Shown piece by piece: positions 16,716 through 24,692 of a stretch of DNA of 45,552 bases. Source of the DNA: Moduliflexus sp964602655 (GTDB lineage Bacteria > Moduliflexota > Moduliflexia > Moduliflexales > Moduliflexaceae); assembly GCA_964602655.1 (NCBI GenBank), contig CAZRSF010000052.1:1-45552 (forward strand). Direction: 5' to 3'. A program made the position numbers and the translations under genes. The notes beneath the pieces were generated by a model. It was not told where the DNA came from. It searched no databases and saw only the letters and a list, made by a program, of their open reading frames with translations. Numbering within the stretch: the first letter of the stretch is position 1; each line of letters opens with the position of its first letter.

Positions 16716-19340
16716 TTACGAAAATTTGATGGTTGAAAGATTGTCCCTGGTCACTTTTGCCACAGGAACGTGGACAATGCGGGGCGAATCAGCGGAAGGC
16801 ATTGTTTGTTGTTCTTGCAGCGCCAGTAACTCCTGCACCGCGACTCGTCCGATTTGCTCAGGGTCTTGGAACACGGTGCCGCATAAGACGCCGCTTCGAA
16901 TCGCATCCGCAATGTCCTGATTCATGTCATAACTGACCGCCTTAACAAGATGTGCGGGAAGCGCGCCCTCTTTAAATAATTCAAGCGTGGCTAACGAGGC
17001 ATGTTCATTCGTCACAAAAATGCCTTTCACGTCTTGATACCGATGGTACGCCGTCAATATTCCCTGTTTGGCCTCTTCAATGTTCATCAGGGAGGTAAAC
17101 GAATTGAAGACATTCCACCGATATGTTTTCCCTTGTTGAGCAAATCCTTCCATTCGGTGAAAGATCGAATGGATGTTTCTGGGGCCGCAGCTAAAGACAA
17201 CGCTCTCTTCCGGGACAACGGTTCTCATTAACTCTGCCGCCGCCATTCCTCCTCGGATGTTATCGGAAATGACCGTCAGCGGGGCAGGATTCGCTAAACG
17301 ATCCACGATCACAATCGGCTTTTTTTGTCGTCTCATCTCGGCCACGATATGTCCGCCGGTATGTTCATCGAACGGCGTCAACAACAAGCCGAAGAACCAG
17401 GGCTGCCGCTTCAGCCAATTGACATATTCGGCCTGAAGCACAGAATCATTCTGGCAATCTAAATAGAGGGTTTGAAAACGCGAACCCGCCTCCTGCGCGA
17501 TGCCATGATAGATTGCCCCATAAAACGACGGCGCTCCGGGATAGATAAAGGCGATTGTCGGGCGAGTCTGCTGGAAATCCGGCGGAAGGACGGGGTGAGC
17601 GGTCAGAAAATGTCCCATGTGCTCAGATAAATTGCTGCCCAAGACCTCTAATTTTTCAGATGACGCGGCTAAATGATGGGCAATATCGGCGTTTCTCTTG
17701 ACTAATTCCTGAATATCTTCAATCGAAAGGACAATCGTATCCATCACCTGTAGCTGCACCGTAGCAGAATGTTCGATATGCTGCGTGGCATCCTTCAGAA
17801 TCGAGGCCATTTCGGCCAAATGCGCGCTGTCGCGAGATTGGGCGACTGCCGTGTCATGCAGCCCGTCTAATTTTTTCGTAATCCGTTCGGTGGCGACCGT
17901 GACTTGCTGACTGTTCTGCGTTTGTTTGACGGTCGCTTCCGCTAAGGTGGTCGCCATGTCGCGCGCGCCTTGGATGCTTTCCCTGATCTTTTTCAGAATG
18001 CTGCCCGCCGCATGAGAGAGCGATACGCCAGCGTCAACGGCCTGAAGGCAGTTTTTCATCGCTAAAATTCCTTGCGCGGCGCCTGTTTGAAGCGAACGGA
18101 TAATGGCGGCGATCTCTTTGGTTGACGTTCGGGTGCGCTCGGCAAGTTCTTTAATCTCTCCGGCGACCACTGAAAATCCTCGACCATGCGTTCCCGCTTG
18201 CGCGGCAATGATTGAGGCGTTTAACGCGAGCAGATTGGTTTGCTCGGCGACGCCGTTGATGACTTCCAGGATTTCTCCGATACGATCAGATTCGCGTCCG
18301 AGTCGCTGGATCGTTGTGGCAGCATCTTCAACGGTGTGTTTGATCGTTTGAATGCCTTCGATCACTTCTCCGACCGACACAACCCCGTCGTGAGCTTCTG
18401 TCGAAATGGTTTCGGAGATTCCGGCTAAGGAATGGGCATGTTGCTGAATCTGCTGCATGAATTTATGGATGTCGTCAATGGAACGCGCCGTCGAATCGGC
18501 TGAGGATGACAACAACTCGACACTACTGTTCACCTCTTCGATTGAGGTGAGCATGTTCTCGATATCCGTAAAGGTTTTATCTACCGAATCCCCCTGACGC
18601 GAGATGTTTTGCATCACTTCTCGCAGATTATTCGCCATTTTATGGATAGACGACGAGATTTTTTCGACGGATTCGGTCTCTGTATTGGCATTTTGCGAGC
18701 CTTGCTGCGACATGGCAGCGATTTCTGCGCTCGCTTTCGAGATATTCGAGACTTCTTCTCTCACGCGGAGGATGATTGTGCGGATTTCTGTCTTCATCTC
18801 TCCGAAACTCTGTCCTAACTTCGTGTCCGATAAGGCGTCGGGAATTTCGGCGTCCAGGTCTCCGTTGGTCATCGTGTCGAATAAGCGCTCTAACATCGTT
18901 AATGCCTCGACTAAACGAGCAAACGCCTTGCTGACCGGGTCGGCTGTTTTTATTGGCAGTGATGCCGATAATTGGCCTGTTCGCAACACATCATCACTTT
19001 TCTGGGCGAACCTCTGCGACGATTCGATGACATCGGCAAAGAGGTCGGCTAATTCATGCAATTCCGCGATACGGCTGGGGTACCCGCGCACAGCGTCGGT
19101 GTCAGATATCTTGACAAGGCGCAATAATTGTTGCAGCGGCGCAAGGAATAAGGGCGCGCAGAAGATTTGATGCAAGCTGACATACACAAGCAAGCCCAAT
19201 GCGCTGATGACAGCGGCGTACCACCATTGAAACGGAGTCAGCCAGCCGAGCGCATAACCGAGAAGGAAGAAACAACATGTGAGAAGGCCAGCGATCACGT
19301 CAACACTGAAGAGCAGCCATCGAATTTTGATATAGCGCAT
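16716..19340 (-). CDS. Methyl-accepting protein with cytosolic sugar-binding-like domain
   Basis: An 874-residue membrane signal transducer. Two hydrophobic helices (about 9-31 and 39-60) are joined by a very short loop, leaving no periplasmic sensor. HAMP-like segments follow (about 61-115 and 140-200). A long MCP signalling coil comes next, with its tip near 360-395 (GVAEQTNLLALNASIIAAQAG, GRGFSVVAGEIKELA). The C-terminal 280 residues (593-870) form a LacI/RbsB-type periplasmic-binding-protein fold, beginning TIAFIYPGAPSFYGAIYHGI. Topology places that ligand domain in the cytosol. The ATG at 19340 has GGAG at proper spacing. It is first in the cluster, so it probably feeds the downstream kinases. 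No CheA is present in the window. Confidence 0.85.
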   Translation of the reverse strand: MRYIKIRWLLFSVDVIAGLLTCCFFLLGYALGWLTPFQWWYAAVISALGLLVYVSLHQIFCAPLFLAPLQQLLRLVKISDTDAVRGYPSRIAELHELADLFADVIESSQRFAQKSDDVLRTGQLSASLPIKTADPVSKAFARLVEALTMLERLFDTMTNGDLDAEIPDALSDTKLGQSFGEMKTEIRTIILRVREEVSNISKASAEIAAMSQQGSQNANTETESVEKISSSIHKMANNLREVMQNISRQGDSVDKTFTDIENMLTSIEEVNSSVELLSSSADSTARSIDDIHKFMQQIQQHAHSLAGISETISTEAHDGVVSVGEVIEGIQTIKHTVEDAATTIQRLGRESDRIGEILEVINGVAEQTNLLALNASIIAAQAGTHGRGFSVVAGEIKELAERTRTSTKEIAAIIRSLQTGAAQGILAMKNCLQAVDAGVSLSHAAGSILKKIRESIQGARDMATTLAEATVKQTQNSQQVTVATERITKKLDGLHDTAVAQSRDSAHLAEMASILKDATQHIEHSATVQLQVMDTIVLSIEDIQELVKRNADIAHHLAASSEKLEVLGSNLSEHMGHFLTAHPVLPPDFQQTRPTIAFIYPGAPSFYGAIYHGIAQEAGSRFQTLYLDCQNDSVLQAEYVNWLKRQPWFFGLLLTPFDEHTGGHIVAEMRRQKKPIVIVDRLANPAPLTVISDNIRGGMAAAELMRTVVPEESVVFSCGPRNIHSIFHRMEGFAQQGKTYRWNVFNSFTSLMNIEEAKQGILTAYHRYQDVKGIFVTNEHASLATLELFKEGALPAHLVKAVSYDMNQDIADAIRSGVLCGTVFQDPEQIGRVAVQELLALQEQQTMPSADSPRIVHVPVAKVTRDNLSTIKFS

Positions 19341-19437
19341 ACGATCTCCAATCCTGAGAAAGAAGATATGTGTGCAGCACAGGCGTGCTGTTCTTGCCGG
19401 TTGCTGCAAGTGATGAAGAAAGGAATCCTTTTCAAGG

Positions 19438-19467
19438 TATGTATCAGGAGATTCTTGTGAGAGTCAA
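19438..19467 (-). promoter_or_regulatory. Possible promoter of the signalling cluster
   Basis: In the 315-base divergent gap 19341-19655, the minus strand shows TTGACT (19467-19462) and TACATA (19443-19438) with an 18-base spacer, about 100 bases before the methyl-accepting protein gene. A second TTGACA lies at 19484-19479 without a good -10. Weak evidence, but it is the natural place for the operon promoter. Confidence 0.25.
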
Positions 19468-19569
19468 GAATATTTTCATGTCAAAAACGTTCGGTATGAA
19501 TATTCTGAGGCAATCTGTCAGAATAAATGGAATAGAGAAAGTATTCTTGCAAAAAAAGCAAAAAGAGTG

Positions 19570-19598
19570 TTGACGGATTTCATCAATCACAAGAGAAT
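19570..19598 (+). promoter_or_regulatory. Probable promoter of the 2-oxoacid oxidoreductase operon
   Basis: TTGACG (19570-19575), a 17-base spacer and GAGAAT (19593-19598), four of six matches to the -10 consensus, lie about 60 bases before the first gene of the operon. Confidence 0.35.
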
Positions 19599-19655
19599 GT
19601 CTTGTAGAACCTCACCGAGCGAATCGTACCTCAACCCCACAAGGAGGTGGAACGT

Positions 19656-19862
19656 ATGCCAGAAACGACCTTTCGAGAAGAATGTTGTAAGGGATGCGGC
19701 TTATGCGTGTCGGTCTGCCCTAAAAAAATTATCAAGTTAGATACCTCACGAGTCAACATCAAAGGCTATTATCCTGCAACGATCAAGAACATGGCTGAAT
19801 GTATCGGCTGTGGCAATTGTGCGAAAATGTGTCCGGATTCAGTCATTACGGTAAAGAAGTGA
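19656..19862 (+). CDS. 2-oxoacid:ferredoxin oxidoreductase delta subunit (ferredoxin)
   Basis: A 68-residue protein with two [4Fe-4S] motifs, CKGCGLCVSVCP and CIGCGNCAKMCP. It is the small electron-transfer (delta) subunit of a KorABCD/VorABCD-type complex. The ATG at 19656 is chosen because AAGGAGGTG (19640-19648) stands at ideal spacing; an in-frame GTG at 19647 lies inside that ribosome-binding site. The alpha, beta and gamma genes follow directly, so it passes electrons from the thiamine-diphosphate centre to free ferredoxin. Confidence 0.92.
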   Translation: MPETTFREECCKGCGLCVSVCPKKIIKLDTSRVNIKGYYPATIKNMAECIGCGNCAKMCPDSVITVKK

Positions 19863-19876
19863 GGGAGGAAACAGCT

Positions 19877-20941
19877 ATGGCAAAGGTCTTAATGAAGGGC
19901 AATGAAGCCATCGGCGCGGCGGCGATCAATGCGGGCTGCCGCTACTTTTTCGGGTATCCGATCACACCGCAAAATGAAATTCCGGAATACATGTCCCGCG
20001 AATTGCCGAACGTCGGCGGCGTGTATCTGCAAGCCGAATCGGAAGTCGCCGCAATTAACATGGTGTACGGCGCGGCTGGCGCGGGGGCGCGAGTGATGAC
20101 ATCGTCGTCAAGCCCTGGAATCAGCCTGAAACAGGAGGGCATTTCCTATATCGCCGGGGCCGAACTGCCATGCGTCATCGTGAATGTCATGCGCGCGGGG
20201 CCGGGGCTTGGCGGTATCCAACCGGCGCAAGCCGATTATTATCAGGCCACGAAAGGCGGCGGACATGGCGATTATCATCTGTTAGTGCTGGCGCCCGCCA
20301 ATCTTCAGGAAACGGTCGAATTGGTTGAAACGGCCTTCGATCTTGCCGATCTGTATCGCAATCCGGTGATGATTCTGGCCGACGGCATGATCGGGCAGAT
20401 TATGGAACCAGTGGAAATTCAGCCATATACGCCTCGCCCTGATCTCCCGCCGAAAGATTGGGCGACGACCGGCACGAACGCGAGCGGAGGCCGCCGCCGT
20501 GTCATTAACTCGTTGTATTTGAATCCTGACGACTTGGAAGCCCATGTTCTGCACATTTACGAAAAATATGCGGAGATGGCGCGGCAGGAAATCCGCTACG
20601 AACTCTATCATTGCGACAATGCCAGCGTGATTATCGTCGCGTATGGCACGACGTCTCGCATTGCCCGCACCGCCATCGAACAATGCCAGCGCAAAGGCAT
20701 CTCGGTCGGCTTACTGCGCCCGATCAGCCTGTATCCGTTCCCGTTTCCGGCGTTCGAGCGCGTGATTGATGTTCCGCAAGCGTTTTTGACCGTCGAAATG
20801 AGCATGGGACAAATGCTGGACGATGTCAACATCGCGGTCGCCGGTCGGAAACCGGTGCATTTTTACGGGCGTACCGGCGGAAATGTGCCGATGCCCGAAG
20901 AAATCGTCGCCAAAATCGAAGAGATGCTTCATCTCGCGTGA
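19877..20941 (+). CDS. vorB: 2-oxoacid:ferredoxin oxidoreductase alpha subunit (VorB type)
   Basis: A 354-residue alpha subunit of a 2-oxoacid:ferredoxin oxidoreductase, which oxidatively decarboxylates a 2-oxoacid to acyl-CoA and reduces ferredoxin. The pyrimidine-binding N-terminal domain is recognisable by GNEAIGAAAINAGCRYFFGYPITPQNEIPEY-type sequence (residues 8 onwards), the ESEVAAINMVYGAAGAGAR region and the TSSSSPGISLKQEGISY loop. A transketolase-C-like domain follows. The ATG at 19877 has GGGAGG upstream, 14 bases after the delta stop. Length and motifs fit VorB (branched-chain 2-oxoacid type), but a 2-oxoglutarate enzyme (KorA) cannot be excluded from sequence alone. Confidence 0.9.
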   Translation: MAKVLMKGNEAIGAAAINAGCRYFFGYPITPQNEIPEYMSRELPNVGGVYLQAESEVAAINMVYGAAGAGARVMTSSSSPGISLKQEGISYIAGAELPCVIVNVMRAGPGLGGIQPAQADYYQATKGGGHGDYHLLVLAPANLQETVELVETAFDLADLYRNPVMILADGMIGQIMEPVEIQPYTPRPDLPPKDWATTGTNASGGRRRVINSLYLNPDDLEAHVLHIYEKYAEMARQEIRYELYHCDNASVIIVAYGTTSRIARTAIEQCQRKGISVGLLRPISLYPFPFPAFERVIDVPQAFLTVEMSMGQMLDDVNIAVAGRKPVHFYGRTGGNVPMPEEIVAKIEEMLHLA

Positions 20942-20947
20942 TATTTT

Positions 20948-20980
20948 AGCCCTGCCAGGGTTCAGAACCCTGGCAGGGCT
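20948..20980. repeat. Perfect 15-bp hairpin between vorB and the beta gene
   Basis: AGCCCTGCCAGGGTT (20948-20962) and its exact reverse complement (20966-20980) flank a 3-base loop. It sits inside the operon, 16 bases before the beta-subunit start, close to its ribosome-binding site. No U-tract follows. It may set the subunit ratio through mRNA stability, or simply be an inserted repeat. Confidence 0.8.
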
Positions 20981-20995
20981 GGAGGGGAAAGGATT

Positions 20996-21748
20996 ATGTC
21001 CGCACAAATTGTGTATCAAAAGTCTGCCGGACTGACGGAGAAAGAGACGCATTATTGCCCCGGCTGCACGCATGGGATTATTCATAAATTAGTGGCGGAA
21101 ACGCTGGTGGAATTAGACGTGCTGGATCGCGCCATTGCCGTTGCGCCGGTCGGATGCGCCGTCTTTGCGTATGAGTATTTCAACTGCGACGCTCAGGAAG
21201 CCGCGCACGGACGCGCTCCGGCGGTGGCGACCGGCATCAAGCGCGCCCTGCCGGACAGCGTCGTCTTTACGTATCAGGGTGACGGCGATCTCGCGTCCAT
21301 CGGCATGGCGGAAATCGTTCACGCCGCTGTGCGCGGGGAAAATATCACCGTGATTTTTGTCAATAATGCCATTTATGGTATGACCGGCGGGCAGATGGCG
21401 CCGACGACGTTGGTCGGACAGCGCACCACCACGTCACCGTATGGACGCCAGGTTACGGGGCAGGGGCATCCGATTCGCGTGAGCGAAATGCTTGCCACGC
21501 TTGAAGGTCCGGCCTATATCGCCAGGGTGTCGGTGCATACGATTCCGCGCCTGAATGCGGCGAAACGCTCGATCAAACGCGCCTTTCAGATGCAGCTTGA
21601 TCAAAAAGGCTTCAGCATCGTGGAAATCCTGTCCACCTGCCCGACAAATTGGGGCGTGTCGCCGGTCGAGTCGCTGCACTGGCTTGAACGCAATATGATT
21701 CCGGCGTATCCGTTGGGTGTGTTCAAAGACATCGAAGGGAGGGCGTGA
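20996..21748 (+). CDS. 2-oxoacid:ferredoxin oxidoreductase beta subunit (TPP-binding)
   Basis: A 250-residue beta subunit that binds thiamine diphosphate. The diphosphate/Mg motif is GDGD (95-98) followed by NN (123-124), and the N-terminal HYCPGCTHG (19-27) provides cysteines typical of this subunit. GGAGGGGAAAGGA lies just upstream of the ATG. The gene sits between the alpha and gamma genes, and the small insertion of a hairpin repeat before it does not disturb the reading frame. Together with alpha it forms the catalytic site. Confidence 0.92.
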   Translation: MSAQIVYQKSAGLTEKETHYCPGCTHGIIHKLVAETLVELDVLDRAIAVAPVGCAVFAYEYFNCDAQEAAHGRAPAVATGIKRALPDSVVFTYQGDGDLASIGMAEIVHAAVRGENITVIFVNNAIYGMTGGQMAPTTLVGQRTTTSPYGRQVTGQGHPIRVSEMLATLEGPAYIARVSVHTIPRLNAAKRSIKRAFQMQLDQKGFSIVEILSTCPTNWGVSPVESLHWLERNMIPAYPLGVFKDIEGRA

Positions 21749-21750
21749 GT

Positions 21751-22299
21751 ATGCGAGATGAACGGATCATTGTGGCGGGTTTCGGCGGGCAGGGCGTGAT
21801 GATGATTGGCAAGCTGCTGGCGCATGCGGGGATGATAGAGGGGCGCAATGTCTCCTGGCTGCCGTCGTATGGCCCGGAAATGCGCGGCGGTACGGCCAAT
21901 TGCCATGTGATTATTGCCGACGGGATGATCGGCGCGCCTGTCGTGACAGAAGCGACGTGCGTCATGGCGATGAATCTGCCATCGTTAGAAAAGTTCGAAG
22001 CCCGCGTCGAACCCAACGGTTTGCTGCTGATTAACAGTTCGCTGACGCCTGCGCATTCGACGCGGGATGATGCGCGCGCGCTTGAAATTCCGGTGAATGA
22101 CATCGCCAACGCGCAGGGCAGTCTGAAAGTCGCAAACGTGGTGATGTTGGGCGCGTATCTTGCCCTGTCCGGCGCGGTCAAGGAAGAAACAATTTTGGGC
22201 GTCATTGAAGAAATGCTGGGAAAAACCAAACGACATTTACTTGACATAAATGTGAAGGCGCTTCATGAGGGAATGGCTTTTGCCGCACAGACGAAATGA
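21751..22299 (+). CDS. 2-oxoacid:ferredoxin oxidoreductase gamma subunit
   Basis: A 182-residue gamma subunit. The start of the domain, IIVAGFGGQGVMMIGKLLAHAG, and the SYGPEMRGGTANCHVIIAD motif are diagnostic. The ATG at 21751 is preferred because GAAGGGAGGG ends about eight bases before it; a GTG at 21745 would overlap the beta stop and leave no room for the ribosome. It completes the delta-alpha-beta-gamma operon. Confidence 0.9.
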   Translation: MRDERIIVAGFGGQGVMMIGKLLAHAGMIEGRNVSWLPSYGPEMRGGTANCHVIIADGMIGAPVVTEATCVMAMNLPSLEKFEARVEPNGLLLINSSLTPAHSTRDDARALEIPVNDIANAQGSLKVANVVMLGAYLALSGAVKEETILGVIEEMLGKTKRHLLDINVKALHEGMAFAAQTK

Positions 22300-22404
22300 A
22301 GCGCGGCGTTTACCGGGCGATTGGACGGTTGTTGCGATGTTCGAGAGCGTTGCGTCGCGCCTGATGGCGATGTGCGGCGTTTCTCGCCGATCCGATAAAG
22401 ACAC

Positions 22405-22854
22405 ATGCAAGCAGAAAAAATTATCATTGAAATCCCCTCGCACGCATTACATATCGAACACGCCTACTGCGGTCACGGGCATAGTTTGATGGACTCGACC
22501 GTGCCAATCAACGGGTATCCCTCGATTAAAGTCATACTTCGATATGGCGACACGGAAGGGACTGTGCATCTTGACCCGGTCTATGGCAGTTTTCATAACA
22601 TTTTCGACGTGGATATTCCTGATGGAGTGATCGTCGGCATGTTCTGCCCGACATGCCATGCGGCGATGCGGCTTGACGACGGGCGTGTCTGCGATTGGTG
22701 CTTTTCGCCGCTGTTTCAATTCTATCTGCCGAACGGCGGATTATTGGAAGGCTGTTTGAAAGTCGGCTGCCATCAGCATAAACTGAAATTGGTGGATATT
22801 GACGAACAACTTGGCATGGTTCATGGGCATGACGAAATTCAATTGTTGATGTAA
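22405..22854 (+). CDS. Unknown zinc-ribbon-like protein
   Basis: A 149-residue protein I do not recognise. It contains a probable zinc ribbon, FCPTCHAAM ... VCDWCF, in the middle. An N-terminal half holds an additional HAYCGHGHSLMD motif rich in His and Cys, and a C-terminal half has GCLKVGCHQHKLKL and MVHGHDE. The number of Cys and His residues suggests metal binding at more than one place. No signal peptide or membrane helix is seen. It follows the oxidoreductase operon by 105 bases that hold no visible signal, and precedes the 3-hydroxyacyl-CoA dehydrogenase gene, so a role linked to that metabolism is possible but unproven. The ATG at 22405 has no clear ribosome-binding site. Confidence 0.7.
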   Translation: MQAEKIIIEIPSHALHIEHAYCGHGHSLMDSTVPINGYPSIKVILRYGDTEGTVHLDPVYGSFHNIFDVDIPDGVIVGMFCPTCHAAMRLDDGRVCDWCFSPLFQFYLPNGGLLEGCLKVGCHQHKLKLVDIDEQLGMVHGHDEIQLLM

Positions 22855-22863
22855 TCGCGGGGA

Positions 22864-22885
22864 GGGGCGTTCAATTGAACGCCCC
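22864..22885. repeat. Perfect 22-bp palindrome
   Basis: GGGGCGTTCAATTGAACGCCCC is a complete palindrome ten bases after the stop of the preceding gene. It is another member of the intergenic dyads seen across the window, and it has no U-tract. Confidence 0.8.
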
Positions 22886-22908
22886 TACTACGATCAAACG
22901 TTCATAAC

Positions 22909-23772
22909 ATGCAGAAAATTCGATCTGTCGGAGTTATCGGATGCGGTCTGAGCGGGTGCGCGATTGCGCGGGTCGTAGCGCTGGCAGGCTATGACGTTCA
23001 GGTCTGTGAAATTTCGCAAGCGACGTTAGATGTGGCGTTCCAGAAAAGCTCGACGTTTTTCAAACGCGAATCTATGCGCGGCGCATTGAGCGAAGAGGAT
23101 ATTCAGGGCGCATTATCGCGCATTCACGGCACAACCGATCTGCGCGATCTGGCTGGAAACGATCTCATTATCGAGGCGGTCCCCGAAAATTTCACGGCGA
23201 AACACCATTTACTCCAACAATTAGACGGGCAATGCCCGCCATCAACGCTGTTTGTCATTCATACGTCGTCATTATCAATCACGCAGTTTGCCAGCGCCTC
23301 GCAACATCCTGAACGCGTGATCGGTTTGCACTTCATTCACCCGATTCATGTGGTGAAGTTGGTCGAGGTCGTGACGACGCCATTTATTCAGCCGGAGACG
23401 TTGGCGGCGATACTGGAATTCGTTGGTTCGCTTCAGCGAGTTCCCGTCGTTGTAAAAGACTCTCCTGGCCTCATCGTCAGCCGTCTGATTATTCCGTACC
23501 TGCTGAATGCTGTGCGCCTGCTGGAAGAGGGCGTGGCGTCTGCGGAAGATATTGACAGCGCGATGCAAGTCGGCTGCGGTTATCCGATTGGCCCGCTCGC
23601 GTTACTCGATTATCTCGGCCTCGATCATGTCTGTCGCGTTGCCGAGAACCTGCATCAGCAATCCCACGATCCGAACTATCTCGTCCCCGAACTTTTGAAA
23701 ACGCTCCTCAATGAAGGGTATTCAGGCCGACAGACTGGCAAAGGATTTTATACGTATCCCTCGCTTTTTTAA
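22909..23772 (+). CDS. 3-hydroxyacyl-CoA dehydrogenase (3-hydroxybutyryl-CoA type)
   Basis: A 287-residue NAD-dependent 3-hydroxyacyl-CoA dehydrogenase, interconverting 3-hydroxyacyl-CoA and 3-oxoacyl-CoA. The Rossmann motif is GVIGCGLSG (8-16). The catalytic His-Glu dyad is present as H141 (GLHFIHP) and E153 (LVEVV), with S120 in HTSSLS. Two changes are seen: the family's HFFNP reads HFIHP, and the conserved asparagine of DSPGFIVNRL is serine (S191). The C-terminal domain keeps GYPIGPLALLDYLGLD and the GRQTGKGFY end. The length is normal for the single-domain family. It could act in butyrate or fatty-acid metabolism linked to the upstream oxidoreductase. Confidence 0.88.
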   Translation: MQKIRSVGVIGCGLSGCAIARVVALAGYDVQVCEISQATLDVAFQKSSTFFKRESMRGALSEEDIQGALSRIHGTTDLRDLAGNDLIIEAVPENFTAKHHLLQQLDGQCPPSTLFVIHTSSLSITQFASASQHPERVIGLHFIHPIHVVKLVEVVTTPFIQPETLAAILEFVGSLQRVPVVVKDSPGLIVSRLIIPYLLNAVRLLEEGVASAEDIDSAMQVGCGYPIGPLALLDYLGLDHVCRVAENLHQQSHDPNYLVPELLKTLLNEGYSGRQTGKGFYTYPSLF

Positions 23773-23804
23773 GCGCGAATCCATCCGCAGCACATATCAT
23801 TCGC

Positions 23805-24683
23805 CTATATGACCGGATATTCGACCTGTTCTCTGGCGAGAAAAATTTCAAGATCAGGGTGTTGCCGCTGAAGATTGGATTCGATTTCCAATAGTTCCTG
23901 ATCCGTTCGTAACGGGGCATGATGTGTCAGCAGAATTTTTTTGGCGCCCATGCTGCGAGCGTTAGCAACAGCGCGAGCATAACAACTATGCCCGAATCCC
24001 TCTCGATACGCGCGGTATTCTTCGTCGGTGTACTGGGCGTCATGAATCACGACATCGTAGTCGCTTCCCCACAATGAATGCGAATCATGATGTTTCGCCT
24101 CATGATCGGTCATAATGGCGACTTTTTTGCCGTTGCGGCTGATGCTGTAGCCATAGCAGTTGCCTTCATGCAGATTCGGATAAAAATTGATCGCGAAGCC
24201 ATTGATTGAAATCGGAGCTTCTAATGAGTGGTAATGGATGGTTGATGACAGCACGTCAATGGACTCGAACGGGCCAAAGGAGTAGTCGAAATAGTAATTC
24301 AGTTGGCGTTTCAGGCGTTCGACTTTCCAAGGGGAATAGAAATGCAGATGCGTGGAAGGCAGAAAAATCGGAATGAAATAGCCGATGCCTTGCACGTGAT
24401 CCCAATGGAAATGCGTGAAAAAGAGATGGTACGTGCCGGATTTTTTCGACAACGCGTCGCTGTAGCGCCCGATTCCGAATCCGGCGTCAAACAGCAGCGA
24501 TTCGCTGCCCTGGCGAATTTCGATACAGGTGGTATGTACGCCAAAGGTTAACAGGTCTGGTTTCGGCGCGCTGATTCCTCCGCGCGTTCCCCAGAAAATA
24601 ATGGTCATCCCGGATTCGTTCTGCGAGTCCTGCGCGATCACTTGCGTTTCGTTCAATGCGGTGTTTGCCACGTCTTCCACCAT
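23805..24683 (-). CDS. Metallo-beta-lactamase-fold hydrolase
   Basis: A 292-residue MBL-fold protein. The metal-binding motif is HFHWDH (91-96), preceded by FWGTRGGIS and LLFDAGFG and followed by downstream metal ligands in MTDHEA and THHAP. The pattern is that of the cNMP-phosphodiesterase/RNase-Z-like branch of the superfamily; the actual substrate is unknown. It has a 25-residue N-terminal extension before MTIIFWGTRG, so a start at the internal ATG (24608) is possible. It lies ten bases after a paralogous MBL gene and is probably co-transcribed with it. Confidence 0.82.
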   Translation of the reverse strand: MVEDVANTALNETQVIAQDSQNESGMTIIFWGTRGGISAPKPDLLTFGVHTTCIEIRQGSESLLFDAGFGIGRYSDALSKKSGTYHLFFTHFHWDHVQGIGYFIPIFLPSTHLHFYSPWKVERLKRQLNYYFDYSFGPFESIDVLSSTIHYHSLEAPISINGFAINFYPNLHEGNCYGYSISRNGKKVAIMTDHEAKHHDSHSLWGSDYDVVIHDAQYTDEEYRAYREGFGHSCYARAVANARSMGAKKILLTHHAPLRTDQELLEIESNLQRQHPDLEIFLAREQVEYPVI

Positions 24684-24692
24684 CCTCTCAGC

